Part shown: positions 26,193 to 35,393 of the stretch, in pieces
Numbering within the stretch: the first letter of the stretch is position 1
How the letters are laid out: every line of letters starts with the position of its first letter
From: RYN-133 sp036497285
GTDB lineage: Bacteria; Actinomycetota; Actinomycetes; Mycobacteriales; Jatrophihabitantaceae
Direction: 5' to 3'
DNA: 64,000 nt
Assembly: GCA_036497285.1 (NCBI GenBank)
Contig: DASXJR010000069.1
Location: 1 to 64,000 of the forward strand
Program-made: the position numbers and the translations under genes
The notes under the pieces: model-generated
The model's input: the letters and a program-made list of their open reading frames with translations, nothing else
Told to the model about the DNA's origin: nothing
Databases searched by the model: none

Positions 26193-29100
26193 ATGAAGGT
26201 CAAGCTGCGTCCGCTTCTAGCCGGCATCGCGAGCGCAACGGTCGTTGTCTCAACAGCGTCGATTGTTGCCTCGCAGCAAGCATCGGCTTCGCAAACCTCT
26301 GACCCGGGGTCTGCGAACCTCCTGCCCAACTCGGTGCCATCAGCGATCACGCCGGCGGTTAATGACGGTCGTGTCTTCGCCATCGCCCAGAACGGCAGCA
26401 AGATGATCATCGGTGGCTCGTTCACGCAAGTCGGTGGACAGTCTCATACCAGCCTTGCCGTGTTCGACAAGACCACCGGCGCACTGTCGGCCTCCTTCGC
26501 ACCGAGTGTGAACGGCGACGTGAACGCGGTGCTGCCCGGCCCGACCCCGACCACCGTATACATCGGCGGCGCGTTCACCCAGGTCAATGGCGTCGCTACG
26601 CAGTTCGTCGCCGAGCTCGATATGAACACCGGGGCGCTGGTGCCCTCTTTCACGCCGCCGAGATTCAACTTCGGCTACATCAACGACATGGTCGCTCGCG
26701 GCAACCGGCTCTACCTCGCGGGAACGTTCACGACCGTCAGTGGCAAGCCGCACTCGGGACTGGCCTCGCTCAATGCGACCACCGGGGCACTCGACCCGTT
26801 CATGGGTGTTCAACTGACGGGACACCACAATGACTCCGGCAGCGGTGCACAGGGCTGGGTTGGACCGTGGGACATCGCGGCAACCGCGGACGGAAGCAAG
26901 ATGGTCGCGATCGGCAATTTCAAATACGCCGATGGGCAGCTGCGCGACCAGGTCGTGATGCTGGACCTCTCCGGAACGAGCGCGCAGGTCGCGAACTGGG
27001 CAACCTCGCGTTACTCCCCGTACTGCTTCAACTGGGCGTTCGACAGCTACGTGCGCGGTGTGTCGTTCTCGCCGGACGGATCGTACTTCGTCGTCGACGC
27101 CACAGGCGGTGGCAATGCCAACACACTGTGCGACTCGACCGCTCGGTTCGAGACCAATATGAACGACTCGGCCGCTCAGCCCACGTGGGTCGACGAAACC
27201 GGCGGTGACACGGTATGGGGCATCACGGTCACCAACACTGCGGTCTACATCGGTGGGCACAACCGGTGGAACAACAACCCCTACGGTGTCGACCACGCGC
27301 AGCCAGGTGCGGTTCCGCGTCCCGGACTCGCGGCGCTGGACCCGGCTTCCGGAAGACCCTTCGCCTGGAACCCGGGGCGCAAACCACTCGGCGTAGCGGT
27401 TTTCGCCGTGTATGCGTCGCCTGAAGGTCTGTGGATCGGCTCGAACACGGATTGGGTCGGCAACTTCCAATACAAGCGTCCGAAGCTAGCTTTCTTCCCG
27501 TACGCCGGCGGCTATTCCCCGGCATCGACAACGACTCCGTCGCTACCCGGAACCGTCTATCTCGCCGGGGCGAAGAGCGCCAGCTCATCGAACGTGCTCT
27601 ACCGCGTCAACGCGGGCGGTCCGACGATTCCCGCGATCGACAATGGTCCGGACTGGGTCGCGGACAACAGCGATCCGAGCCCGTACCGCAACACCGGCAG
27701 TAGCGCTGCCGGCTACGGCCCGGGTGCCTCGGAGGACAGTTCGGTCCCGTCCACGACTCCGGCGGCCATCTTCAACAGCGAGCGGTGGTCACCCTCGGAC
27801 AACCCCCCGATGCAGTGGGCCTTCCCAGCAGCTGCGGGCACTCCGATCGAGGTCCGGCTGTACTTCGCGAACCGGTGCACATGCACGAGCTCGCCAGGTC
27901 AGCGTGTGTTCAACGTTGCGCTGGACGGGACCCAGGTCCTTGGCAACTACGACATCGTGGCCGATGCCGGGGACCAGACCGGAACGATGAAGAAGTTCGA
28001 CATCACGAGCGACGGCACGGTGAACATCGATTTCTCGCATGTCACGGAGAATCCGCTGATCGACGGTATCGAGATCATGCGGACGGATGTCGCACCGCCG
28101 CCGCCCTCGAACGTGCTCTACCGCGTGGACGCCGGCGGTCCGCAGATCCAGTCCCTGGATGGTGGGCCGAACTGGGCGGAGGACGAGCGCGACCCGAGCG
28201 ACGTGCGCAACAACGGGAGCAACTCGGCAGCCTGGGGTGGGGGCGAGACGGTCGACAACACCGTTCCGGCCACGACCCCTTCGGCGATCTTCGAGAGTGA
28301 ACGCTGGTCGCCGAGCGACAACCCACCGATGGACTGGTCGTTCCCGGTCGCAAAGGCGGCGCCCATCGAGGTGCGCTTGTACTTCGCCAACCGGTGCGGG
28401 TGCACCTCGGGCGTCGGGCAACGCGTTTTCAATGTCGCGATCGACGGCACGACGGTGCTCAATCATTACGACATCGTGGCTGACGTCGGTGATCAGCGCG
28501 GAACGATGAAAAAGTTCGACATCACGAGCGACGGTGTGGTCAACATCGACTTCTCCCACGTGACCGAGAACCCGCTGATCAACGGTATTGAGATCGTCCG
28601 GACGGACATCGCGCCACCACCGTCGACTGCCGACAACCTGAACACTGTGGCCTTCGACGGCACGACTGCCTCGGCTTCGCACGCCGACAATCAGGGAATC
28701 GACTTCGGCAACTGGCGGGGCGCATTCACGATCGGCGACGACGTCTTCTACGGGGACATCGACGGCTACCTGTACTCGCGTCCATTCACGAACGGCCAGT
28801 TGGGTGCTGCGACGAAGATCGACCCGTACAACGACCCGTACTGGTCGGACATCGACACAGACGATGGCACGACGTTCCGAGGAATGGTCCCGTCCCTTTA
28901 CGGCCAGATGCCGAACGTCACTGGCATGTTCTACAGCGGTGGTCGCCTGTACTACACGTTCTTCGGCGACTCGCATTTGTACTCGCGCTGGTTCAACCCT
29001 GATGCCGGCATCCTTGACGAGCGGACGCTCACTTCGACGAGCAGTGTCGACTTCAGCGACGCGGACGGCACGTTCCTGTCCGGAGGCATCCTGTACTACG

Positions 29101-30380
29101 GGTCTCGAACCGATTCGAGCCTGCGGAGCGTCTCTTTCGCCAACGGAACTGTTTCGGGCTCGCCCACGGTCGTGAGTGGCCCCTCTGCCGATGGAGTGAA
29201 TTGGTCGAACAAGGCGATGTTCCTCGCGCCCGGCGCCAACGCCGTGCCGACAGCTCGGTTCAGCTCGTCGTGCACGAACCTCAATTGCTCCTTCGATGGT
29301 TCGGGGTCGTCGGACAGCGACGGCAATGTTGTGGGTTACGCCTGGGATTTCGGTGACTCGCAGACAGGTACCGGCGTGTCGCCGGCGCACACCTATACCA
29401 ACCCCGGCACGTACACCGTCACGCTGACGGTGACCGACAACAAGGGTGCGCAGAACTCGATTCAGCACACTGTCACGGGCTCGCGCGCCGATGTGGCGCC
29501 GACGGCGAGGTTCACGTCGTCGTGTGTTGGGTTGTCGTGTTCGTTCGACGGTTCGGGGTCGTCGGACAGCGACGGCAATGTTGTGGGCTATGCCTGGGAT
29601 TTCGGTGATTCGCACTCGGGTACGGGGGTGTCTCCGACGCATGCGTATGGGAATGCGGGTACGTACACGGTGTCGTTGACGGTGACCGATGACGGTGGTT
29701 TGACCGATACGGTGACGCACACGGTGTTGGTGAGCTCGGGTGCGGGGATCGCGTTCGTTCAGGCGAACAACGCCGGTGGTGGTAACACGACGACCAAGTC
29801 GGTGAATGTGCCGGGTACGGCGAGTGCTGGGAATACGGCGTTGTTGTTCCTGACTCAGACGACCGCCGCTTCGTGGAGCGGCCCGTCGGGTGTGACCGGG
29901 TGGACGAGTGTGGGCACGTACGCCAATGGCAGTCTCACCACGACGGTGTGGTCGAAGGCGTTGGTGGCCGGTGATCCTGGTTCGGCGGTGAAGTTCACCA
30001 GCGCGACGGCCTCGCACGCGTCGCTGGAGGTGGCGGTGTATTCCGGTGTGGATGCATCGAACCCGATCGCGCGGACTGCGAATGCGTTGGATACCTCGGC
30101 GTCCTCGCACACGGCTCCGGCAATCAACGCCGCGGCTGGTGACTGGGTGGTGTCGTTCTGGGGTGACCGCTCGGCGACGACTCGGAGTTGGACGGTGCCG
30201 TCATCGGTGGCTCAGCGCGATGCGTCGACCGACGTTGCCTCGGGTGGGCTGACCGTGCAGGCGGTCGTCGCCGACTCCGGCGGCTCGGTGTCCAGCGGCA
30301 ACTATCCGGCAGTGACCGCCACAACCGATGCCAACACCGACCGCACCGCGATGTGGACCATCGAACTCAAGGCCGCTTGA
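26193..30380 (+). CDS. Giant secreted protein: beta-propeller, two malectin-like, two PKD domains
   Basis: A 1,395-residue secreted protein. A signal peptide (about 1-35) leads to an N-terminal propeller of repeated IGGSFTQVGG-type blades (to about 460). Two tandem malectin-like domains follow (about 467-632 and 639-804), each starting VLYRV-AGGP and holding an NRC-C pair. A second propeller-like segment spans about 810-1016, two PKD domains about 1019-1096 and 1100-1180, and a C-terminal beta domain about 1185-1395. Malectin-like and PKD domains often bind carbohydrate, so it may decorate or tether the polysaccharide. It starts 63 bases after the sugar transferase. No LPXTG or other anchor is seen. 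Confidence 0.85.
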   Translation: MKVKLRPLLAGIASATVVVSTASIVASQQASASQTSDPGSANLLPNSVPSAITPAVNDGRVFAIAQNGSKMIIGGSFTQVGGQSHTSLAVFDKTTGALSASFAPSVNGDVNAVLPGPTPTTVYIGGAFTQVNGVATQFVAELDMNTGALVPSFTPPRFNFGYINDMVARGNRLYLAGTFTTVSGKPHSGLASLNATTGALDPFMGVQLTGHHNDSGSGAQGWVGPWDIAATADGSKMVAIGNFKYADGQLRDQVVMLDLSGTSAQVANWATSRYSPYCFNWAFDSYVRGVSFSPDGSYFVVDATGGGNANTLCDSTARFETNMNDSAAQPTWVDETGGDTVWGITVTNTAVYIGGHNRWNNNPYGVDHAQPGAVPRPGLAALDPASGRPFAWNPGRKPLGVAVFAVYASPEGLWIGSNTDWVGNFQYKRPKLAFFPYAGGYSPASTTTPSLPGTVYLAGAKSASSSNVLYRVNAGGPTIPAIDNGPDWVADNSDPSPYRNTGSSAAGYGPGASEDSSVPSTTPAAIFNSERWSPSDNPPMQWAFPAAAGTPIEVRLYFANRCTCTSSPGQRVFNVALDGTQVLGNYDIVADAGDQTGTMKKFDITSDGTVNIDFSHVTENPLIDGIEIMRTDVAPPPPSNVLYRVDAGGPQIQSLDGGPNWAEDERDPSDVRNNGSNSAAWGGGETVDNTVPATTPSAIFESERWSPSDNPPMDWSFPVAKAAPIEVRLYFANRCGCTSGVGQRVFNVAIDGTTVLNHYDIVADVGDQRGTMKKFDITSDGVVNIDFSHVTENPLINGIEIVRTDIAPPPSTADNLNTVAFDGTTASASHADNQGIDFGNWRGAFTIGDDVFYGDIDGYLYSRPFTNGQLGAATKIDPYNDPYWSDIDTDDGTTFRGMVPSLYGQMPNVTGMFYSGGRLYYTFFGDSHLYSRWFNPDAGILDERTLTSTSSVDFSDADGTFLSGGILYYGSRTDSSLRSVSFANGTVSGSPTVVSGPSADGVNWSNKAMFLAPGANAVPTARFSSSCTNLNCSFDGSGSSDSDGNVVGYAWDFGDSQTGTGVSPAHTYTNPGTYTVTLTVTDNKGAQNSIQHTVTGSRADVAPTARFTSSCVGLSCSFDGSGSSDSDGNVVGYAWDFGDSHSGTGVSPTHAYGNAGTYTVSLTVTDDGGLTDTVTHTVLVSSGAGIAFVQANNAGGGNTTTKSVNVPGTASAGNTALLFLTQTTAASWSGPSGVTGWTSVGTYANGSLTTTVWSKALVAGDPGSAVKFTSATASHASLEVAVYSGVDASNPIARTANALDTSASSHTAPAINAAAGDWVVSFWGDRSATTRSWTVPSSVAQRDASTDVASGGLTVQAVVADSGGSVSSGNYPAVTATTDANTDRTAMWTIELKAA
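27590..28615 (+). repeat. Tandem duplication encoding the two malectin-like domains
   Basis: Two copies of about 500 bases (27,590-28,090 and 28,108-28,615) encode closely similar domains, with shared stretches such as SERWSPSDNPPM, VRLYFANRC, KKFDITSDG and FSHVTENPLI. The similarity extends to the DNA but with many silent changes, so the duplication is not very recent. Confidence 0.75.
29298..29587 (+). repeat. Near-identical DNA in two PKD modules
   Basis: A 38-base block is identical at 29,298-29,335 and 29,550-29,587, exactly 252 bases (84 codons) apart, in equivalent positions of the two PKD domains. Flanking DNA differs much more. Recent duplication or gene conversion would explain this. 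Confidence 0.75.
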
Positions 30381-30458
30381 GTTACAAGGCGAAGCGGGGC
30401 GGCCCGGCTCCATGGATTGGGGTTGCGCGACACGGACAGCGCTGGCTTGGAGACGCTT

Positions 30459-31133
30459 ATGAGAAACGGCTGCAACTATGTCGTCGTCGCCATGGCACTT
30501 GTGGTCGCGAGCGTGACGGCATGCACGTCCTCGGGCAGCAGTCCGTCGGCAGGGACTACGGGTGCCGCAACGTCGACGAACGCCGCGGCGACGTCGGAAT
30601 CGAGCTCCGACGTGACGCACGGTTCGTCCGGTACGGCGGCCCCCACCGGAGCCGGTGCGCCGACCTCGATTCCGGTGGTCGTGCCGACCGGAACCAAGGC
30701 GCCCTATCCCACGCCGGGCAAGGAGCCCGGGAAGCAGCCGAATCAGACATCGGTCCTGGCGTCGCTACCTGGCAGAAGCGCTTCCTCATGTGCCGTTGTA
30801 CGCAGCGCGCGCGACGTCCGCGCCGGCTCGGTAGCCGCAGGGAACTTCGAGAGCATCCGTCATTACTTCCGAACCAATTACGGGAAGCGCGAGATCACTG
30901 AGATACCCATGTACGTGATTCCGCAACATGCCGGTCATCTCCGTAGCGTGACGGCGCGCGTAGCCGAACTCGGCGTAGGGACGTCTCGGACCATGAGTTT
31001 CAAATCGATCGAAGACGCGGACGCGTACCGCTACTTCTCTCTGCAGCTACCGATCGCGCGTCCGGGTAAGTACCGGCTGACCTTCATTTCGGGCCACGAC
31101 CGCGGCTGCTTCGTAGTCTCATTGAAGGCCTGA
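30459..31133 (+). CDS. Putative lipoprotein, unknown function
   Basis: A 224-residue protein with a signal peptide ending in a lipobox-like VTAC at about residues 19-22. A long Ser/Thr/Ala/Pro-rich linker (to about 110) precedes a C-terminal globular part that ends RLTFISGHDRGCFVVSLKA, with two cysteines. GGAG lies eight bases before the ATG. It follows the giant secreted protein on the same strand and converges with the Wzz-like gene 11 bases away. Lipid anchoring is inferred; no family is recognised. Confidence 0.7.
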   Translation: MRNGCNYVVVAMALVVASVTACTSSGSSPSAGTTGAATSTNAAATSESSSDVTHGSSGTAAPTGAGAPTSIPVVVPTGTKAPYPTPGKEPGKQPNQTSVLASLPGRSASSCAVVRSARDVRAGSVAAGNFESIRHYFRTNYGKREITEIPMYVIPQHAGHLRSVTARVAELGVGTSRTMSFKSIEDADAYRYFSLQLPIARPGKYRLTFISGHDRGCFVVSLKA

Positions 31134-31144
31134 TCTGCCCATTG

Positions 31145-32824
31145 TCATTGCGACCTTCTGATCGGAGGCCAAGGCAGAAGCTTCGCGCTGGCGTTGCTTC
31201 TGCCTGCCACCGGATCCTTCGCCGAAGCGTCGCTGTTCGACGTAGCGGTCGACTTTCGCGGTGAGGACCGGTCCGCTGCCGTTGCTCCACCGGTGGCGGA
31301 ACCTGCGCCCCGGGACGAGACCTTCGCACGTGCGTGCGGCTTGCCCTTCTTGTCCGAGTGCTTCGCGGGCCGGGCGCTGATGATGCCGAGAAGGTCGACA
31401 TTCATACGGTCGATCATCTGCGTGGCCCGGACGAGACCTCGCTCCTTGACCGACCGCTCATCCACGACGAGTACCGACGAATCCACGCAGAGTAATTGGG
31501 CCAACCCCGTCGGTGAATCCAGGCTCGGAGTGTTGATCAGGACGAAGTCGGCGGTTGCCTTGAGTTCGTCGACAAAAGCGCGCATCCTCGGCACTGACCC
31601 GCCGGGGCCGCTCGCGCCGGCGGACAATTCGCCAGAAGGCAAGACCTCGACACCTTGGACTACCGGCAGTGGGATCGAGTCGGTGTCCGCACCGGACAGC
31701 ATTTCGGACAATCCAGGTCGGTCATCGACCCCGACCACTTCGGCGACGGTGGGGTTGGTTTCACCGGCGTCGATCAGGACGACCTGAAACCCGGACACGA
31801 CCAGCGCGCGCGCGAGCCGGAACGAGACAGCGGAGATGGAGTTGTCGCCGGTGACCGAGGCGACCGCGATCGCGCGGTTGATCGGAGTGTTGACCAGAAG
31901 CGCGATAGCTGCCAATCGGAAGTCATCGTCGGACTGGATCGACGGAATAGGCATCCCGATCGCCAATTTCCTGAACGTCGCGACAGACGCCAGTGTGGGT
32001 ACGCCGGCGAGCTCAGGGGCCGCTTTCGCCACGACCCCTCGCTTGCGTGACCCCCTCCATATGGCCAGGACGAGCCCGACCAAAAGGCCGACCAACGACG
32101 CGGCAAGGACGACGAGCGTCGGACTGAGGCCCGAGGCGCGACTCGGACGATCAGGCCTGAGCACGATGCTTCCCGGCTGCGTCGACTGGCCCTGCACGGC
32201 GCCGATCTGAGTCTGCAGCGCGGCCAGTCTGGTCGTGTACAGGCGCACGTTCGCCGCTGCGTTAGCGGAGGGATGAGAGCTGTGCGCGTCGGCGTTCGCG
32301 CTGATGAGTGATTGTGCGGTGCTTTGCGCCTCGCGGTTCAAGGTGGTCAGCTGCGATTGCTGCGTCTGTGTGGCGAGCGAACTCCGATAGTCCAGGTACT
32401 GCTGGGCGAATGCGCCGGAACAGAGCTGTGCGAGGCGGGGGCTGTCTGCCGTGTACGTCACCTTCACCAACAGGCTGTTGGTAGGTACCGTGGCAACCAC
32501 GCTCGTGGCCAGGCACTCGGCAGTCGCGGCTTGCGAGGTGACCTTCCGCGTCACGGGCGCCGAGTTCACCAGCTGAGCTTCGGTCTCGATCGCGACCGTG
32601 GCGTTCTGAGTGCTGCTGGCCGTGTCGATCGAGTAGGCGTTTCCGGGCAACGGCCGAATGAGCACCGTCGCCTGGGCGACGTACTGCTTGCCCGAGAGCG
32701 CCTCGTATGCGGCAGCGCCGAGGACGAATACGATCAGTGTGACTACGACGATCGCCCAGTACCGACGGATCGATTCCGACACGGCGACACTCGGCGCACC
32801 GTCGTCACCCGCGAACTGTTCCAT
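31145..32824 (-). CDS. Wzz-like co-polymerase with a degenerate tyrosine-kinase-type domain
   Basis: A 559-residue membrane protein. Helix 1 (about 22-44) and helix 2 (about 240-262) flank an outward Wzz domain typical of chain-length regulators. The cytoplasmic part has the BY-kinase/MinD order of motifs, but the P-loop reads SVTGDNSISAV without the GK[ST] lysine. The Walker A' stretch is VVLIDAGETNP and Walker B is FVLINTPSLDS. The Lys/Ser-rich tail lacks a tyrosine cluster. ATP binding and kinase activity are therefore doubtful. GGAGAG precedes the ATG, and the gene follows the polymerase/Wzz fusion after 37 bases. Confidence 0.85.
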   Translation of the reverse strand: MEQFAGDDGAPSVAVSESIRRYWAIVVVTLIVFVLGAAAYEALSGKQYVAQATVLIRPLPGNAYSIDTASSTQNATVAIETEAQLVNSAPVTRKVTSQAATAECLATSVVATVPTNSLLVKVTYTADSPRLAQLCSGAFAQQYLDYRSSLATQTQQSQLTTLNREAQSTAQSLISANADAHSSHPSANAAANVRLYTTRLAALQTQIGAVQGQSTQPGSIVLRPDRPSRASGLSPTLVVLAASLVGLLVGLVLAIWRGSRKRGVVAKAAPELAGVPTLASVATFRKLAIGMPIPSIQSDDDFRLAAIALLVNTPINRAIAVASVTGDNSISAVSFRLARALVVSGFQVVLIDAGETNPTVAEVVGVDDRPGLSEMLSGADTDSIPLPVVQGVEVLPSGELSAGASGPGGSVPRMRAFVDELKATADFVLINTPSLDSPTGLAQLLCVDSSVLVVDERSVKERGLVRATQMIDRMNVDLLGIISARPAKHSDKKGKPHARAKVSSRGAGSATGGATAADRSSPRKSTATSNSDASAKDPVAGRSNASAKLLPWPPIRRSQ

Positions 32825-32861
32825 GTCTTCATTCTCTCCTGACGCCTCCAGGCGGATCGGC

Positions 32862-35393
32862 TCAACTCGCTCGGCGCGAGCGACGACGGTTCGAGTCCGC
32901 GATCACGATGCCGGTCACGGCTAGGCCGGAGCGCTCGACCCGGTCACGAACTACCACCACTCGGTGGATGCCCGTCTCGCCGCTCGCGACCAGCGCCACT
33001 CCGCAGTGCCCACGATCTTCGCAAATCAGCCGGTCCTGTAACGCCTTCACCAGGCTCGCAACGTCGTCGTCGACACCGACGACACGTGCGGTCTTCGTCG
33101 CGTACAGGCCCGTGACAGTCCTGTCGAGGCGATGCCCTGGGGCGGTGTCGGCGTCGATCGATTCGTGGGTAACGCGATCGAGAATCCAGAGGTCGTCAAT
33201 GAACGGACTTCGGCGGAACTGCCCAACCCGCTTTCGACCTTGCCGCAAGTAGCTGATGATCGTGGCTATCAGCAAGCCCGATGCCAGGCCGTTAATTGCA
33301 GCGACGAGCGAGTCGTGCCCAGTGAAGCGCAGCGTTGTGTCTGCTATGAGGCTGCCGCCCGTTGGCGTGGTGTCTTCGAGAGCAGTTACCTGGGCGTCGA
33401 GGCTAGCCAGATCCTTGACCAAGACCCCGGCCGACTCGTGTTCTTTGGTCAGCGTCGCGATTGACGCGGCTACCCCGGCCCCCTCCTTCGACAGTGAATC
33501 GACTCCTTGGCGGCGGGACTGCATCAATATTTTCGTCCGAACGGTGAGCAATGCCTTTGCGGCGGCTCGTGAACCACGAGCCGCGCGCGACGCAACGGTG
33601 TCGCTGTACCGGACGAGCAGTATCCGTGAGTTCGGAGTTGCCGCCACCGAGAGGTGGGAAGCCACTTCGCCGGCAGGTGTGCCGATCGCGGACCTGACAG
33701 CATGCCGCACCGGACGCGAATCGAGCAGGCCGGCGATTGTGTCCATCGACTGGCTGAACTGCTCCTGGGTAGGGAAGACGGCGTTGGGCGGAACGAGCAC
33801 CTTCGTCTCGGCCGTCACTGTGCGGCCGGTGAGCCGATCAGTCACGAGACCGGCAGAGGCGCCGAGACCCGCCACCACCGCGAACAGTGCAAGGTTGCTC
33901 CGTACGAGGCGGCGGTAGTACTCGAGCGTTCGGTCGCCCGCCCCGGCGCCCGGCTGTGTCCTCGACCTGAGCGTGTTCTTGGGCGAGGTCGCAAGATCGC
34001 GCCAGAGCAAGCCGATGACGCCGAAGATCGTCACGAGTTCGATGCCGATCGCGTCGTACACGAACATCGTGACCAGGTGGATCGTGAGTACCGCGAGTGT
34101 GATCGTCGCCAGGGGGCTGTCCCGGCGAGCGCTGGTTATCAAGTTGATGGCGATAAAGGCTAGATACAGCAGCAGGCCTCCTACGCCGGTCGAAAAGATC
34201 AAGAGCCAGAAATGACCCTGCGTGCCCAGCGCGGGCGGAGTACACAAACCGCAGGTCGCGGTGTTGCCACCTGCTATGGAATAGAAGCTTCCTTCGACGT
34301 TGCGGGTCGAGCCGAGGCCGACGACGGGCGATCGGCTCATAACGCTGTCGACGGTCAACTGTCCGAGACTGGCCCTGCCGGCGTTGCTGTAACCATTGTC
34401 GAGGCGATGCGTGATCGTGTGACCGAGAGGAGTACCCAGCAGCAACCCTCCGAGCACCACGGCGAGGGCGCCCACCAGCGCGATCGTGCGTAAGCGACCG
34501 AAGATCGCCGATCGGATCGCGATGACTATCGCGACGACGACCAGCGCCAACCACATACCGCGGTTCTGTGCCACCACCGCGGGATAGATCGATGCGGCGA
34601 GAATCGCGACGCCGATTCGGCGGCGCAGACCGTTGGCGTCTCGTATCCAGCCCTGGATGAACAGGGGGAGCAGACACGCGAAGTTCAGGCCCCAGTCGTT
34701 CGTGTACGCGAAGGGCGCGCTCGCGCGCGGATTGACGAGGCCATCGGCCGTGTAGAGCTGGGCGACGACGGGGTGGATGAGGTCATGTACGTACTGGATG
34801 TGGGTAAGCCGCCCGGGTAGCAGCAGTTCGAGAAGCGAGGGAAAGTCGACCGTCGAGGCGAGGCTGCCGATGAAGCCCCCGCACACGACGGTCAAGAACA
34901 TCCAGCCGAAGGCGCGGATGATTTTGATCGTGGGCAGCCGATCCCGGGTGTTGTAGACGTAGACCATCGCGATCGTCGCAGCGACATACCAGCCGAGACG
35001 AAACGCGAAAGTGACGTAGCGACCGTTCGAATGGTCTGCTATCGCATGTGGCGCGCTCACCTGGAGTAGGACCACGCCGAGCGCGACCCACGCGAGAAAG
35101 ACCAGCCACAAGCCGAATCCGCGGCGAACGCGCACGCGGTTCGGCCGGTGCGCGAGTTCGACGGCCATGATTGCGGCTGCGACGAGAGGCACAATGCCGG
35201 CGATTCCGAGCAGCCACCAGAGCGGATAGCCGATGAGCGTGGCGGTCAGTGGCCAGCCCGGACGCAGTTCGAGCCGGAACCCGTTGCGCAACCCACCAGG
35301 CCTGCGAGGGCCCAGCCGCGCTTGGTGCGGCACCACCGAAACCGCGTCGATCGCAGTTCGGGGCGGATCGACCGTAGTTGCTAGTCGAGCCAC
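32862..35393 (-). CDS. Fused polysaccharide polymerase/ligase (Wzy/WaaL-like) and Wzz-like protein
   Basis: One open frame of about 843 residues. The N-terminal 480 or so residues hold roughly ten to twelve hydrophobic segments and a large loop with AQNRGMWLAL and SPVVGLGS, as in O-antigen ligase/polymerase proteins. A linker leads to a helix (LALFAVVAGLGASAGLV), a Wzz-like outer domain of about 190 residues and a second helix (SLVAAINGLASGLLIATIIS). The C-terminal 120 residues resemble only the last strands of a BY-kinase fold (VVVVRDRVERSGLAVTGIVI). The GTG at 35,393 overlaps the sulfotransferase stop; the frame stays open further upstream to 35,528. Polymerase and length control in one chain is unusual. 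Confidence 0.8.
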   Translation of the reverse strand: MARLATTVDPPRTAIDAVSVVPHQARLGPRRPGGLRNGFRLELRPGWPLTATLIGYPLWWLLGIAGIVPLVAAAIMAVELAHRPNRVRVRRGFGLWLVFLAWVALGVVLLQVSAPHAIADHSNGRYVTFAFRLGWYVAATIAMVYVYNTRDRLPTIKIIRAFGWMFLTVVCGGFIGSLASTVDFPSLLELLLPGRLTHIQYVHDLIHPVVAQLYTADGLVNPRASAPFAYTNDWGLNFACLLPLFIQGWIRDANGLRRRIGVAILAASIYPAVVAQNRGMWLALVVVAIVIAIRSAIFGRLRTIALVGALAVVLGGLLLGTPLGHTITHRLDNGYSNAGRASLGQLTVDSVMSRSPVVGLGSTRNVEGSFYSIAGGNTATCGLCTPPALGTQGHFWLLIFSTGVGGLLLYLAFIAINLITSARRDSPLATITLAVLTIHLVTMFVYDAIGIELVTIFGVIGLLWRDLATSPKNTLRSRTQPGAGAGDRTLEYYRRLVRSNLALFAVVAGLGASAGLVTDRLTGRTVTAETKVLVPPNAVFPTQEQFSQSMDTIAGLLDSRPVRHAVRSAIGTPAGEVASHLSVAATPNSRILLVRYSDTVASRAARGSRAAAKALLTVRTKILMQSRRQGVDSLSKEGAGVAASIATLTKEHESAGVLVKDLASLDAQVTALEDTTPTGGSLIADTTLRFTGHDSLVAAINGLASGLLIATIISYLRQGRKRVGQFRRSPFIDDLWILDRVTHESIDADTAPGHRLDRTVTGLYATKTARVVGVDDDVASLVKALQDRLICEDRGHCGVALVASGETGIHRVVVVRDRVERSGLAVTGIVIADSNRRRSRRAS

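Noticed and set aside
27789..30110. Minus-strand open frame of over 700 codons opposite the giant secreted protein
   Set aside because: Arg/Val/His-rich composition without a domain; mirrors the repeats of the real gene on the other strand.
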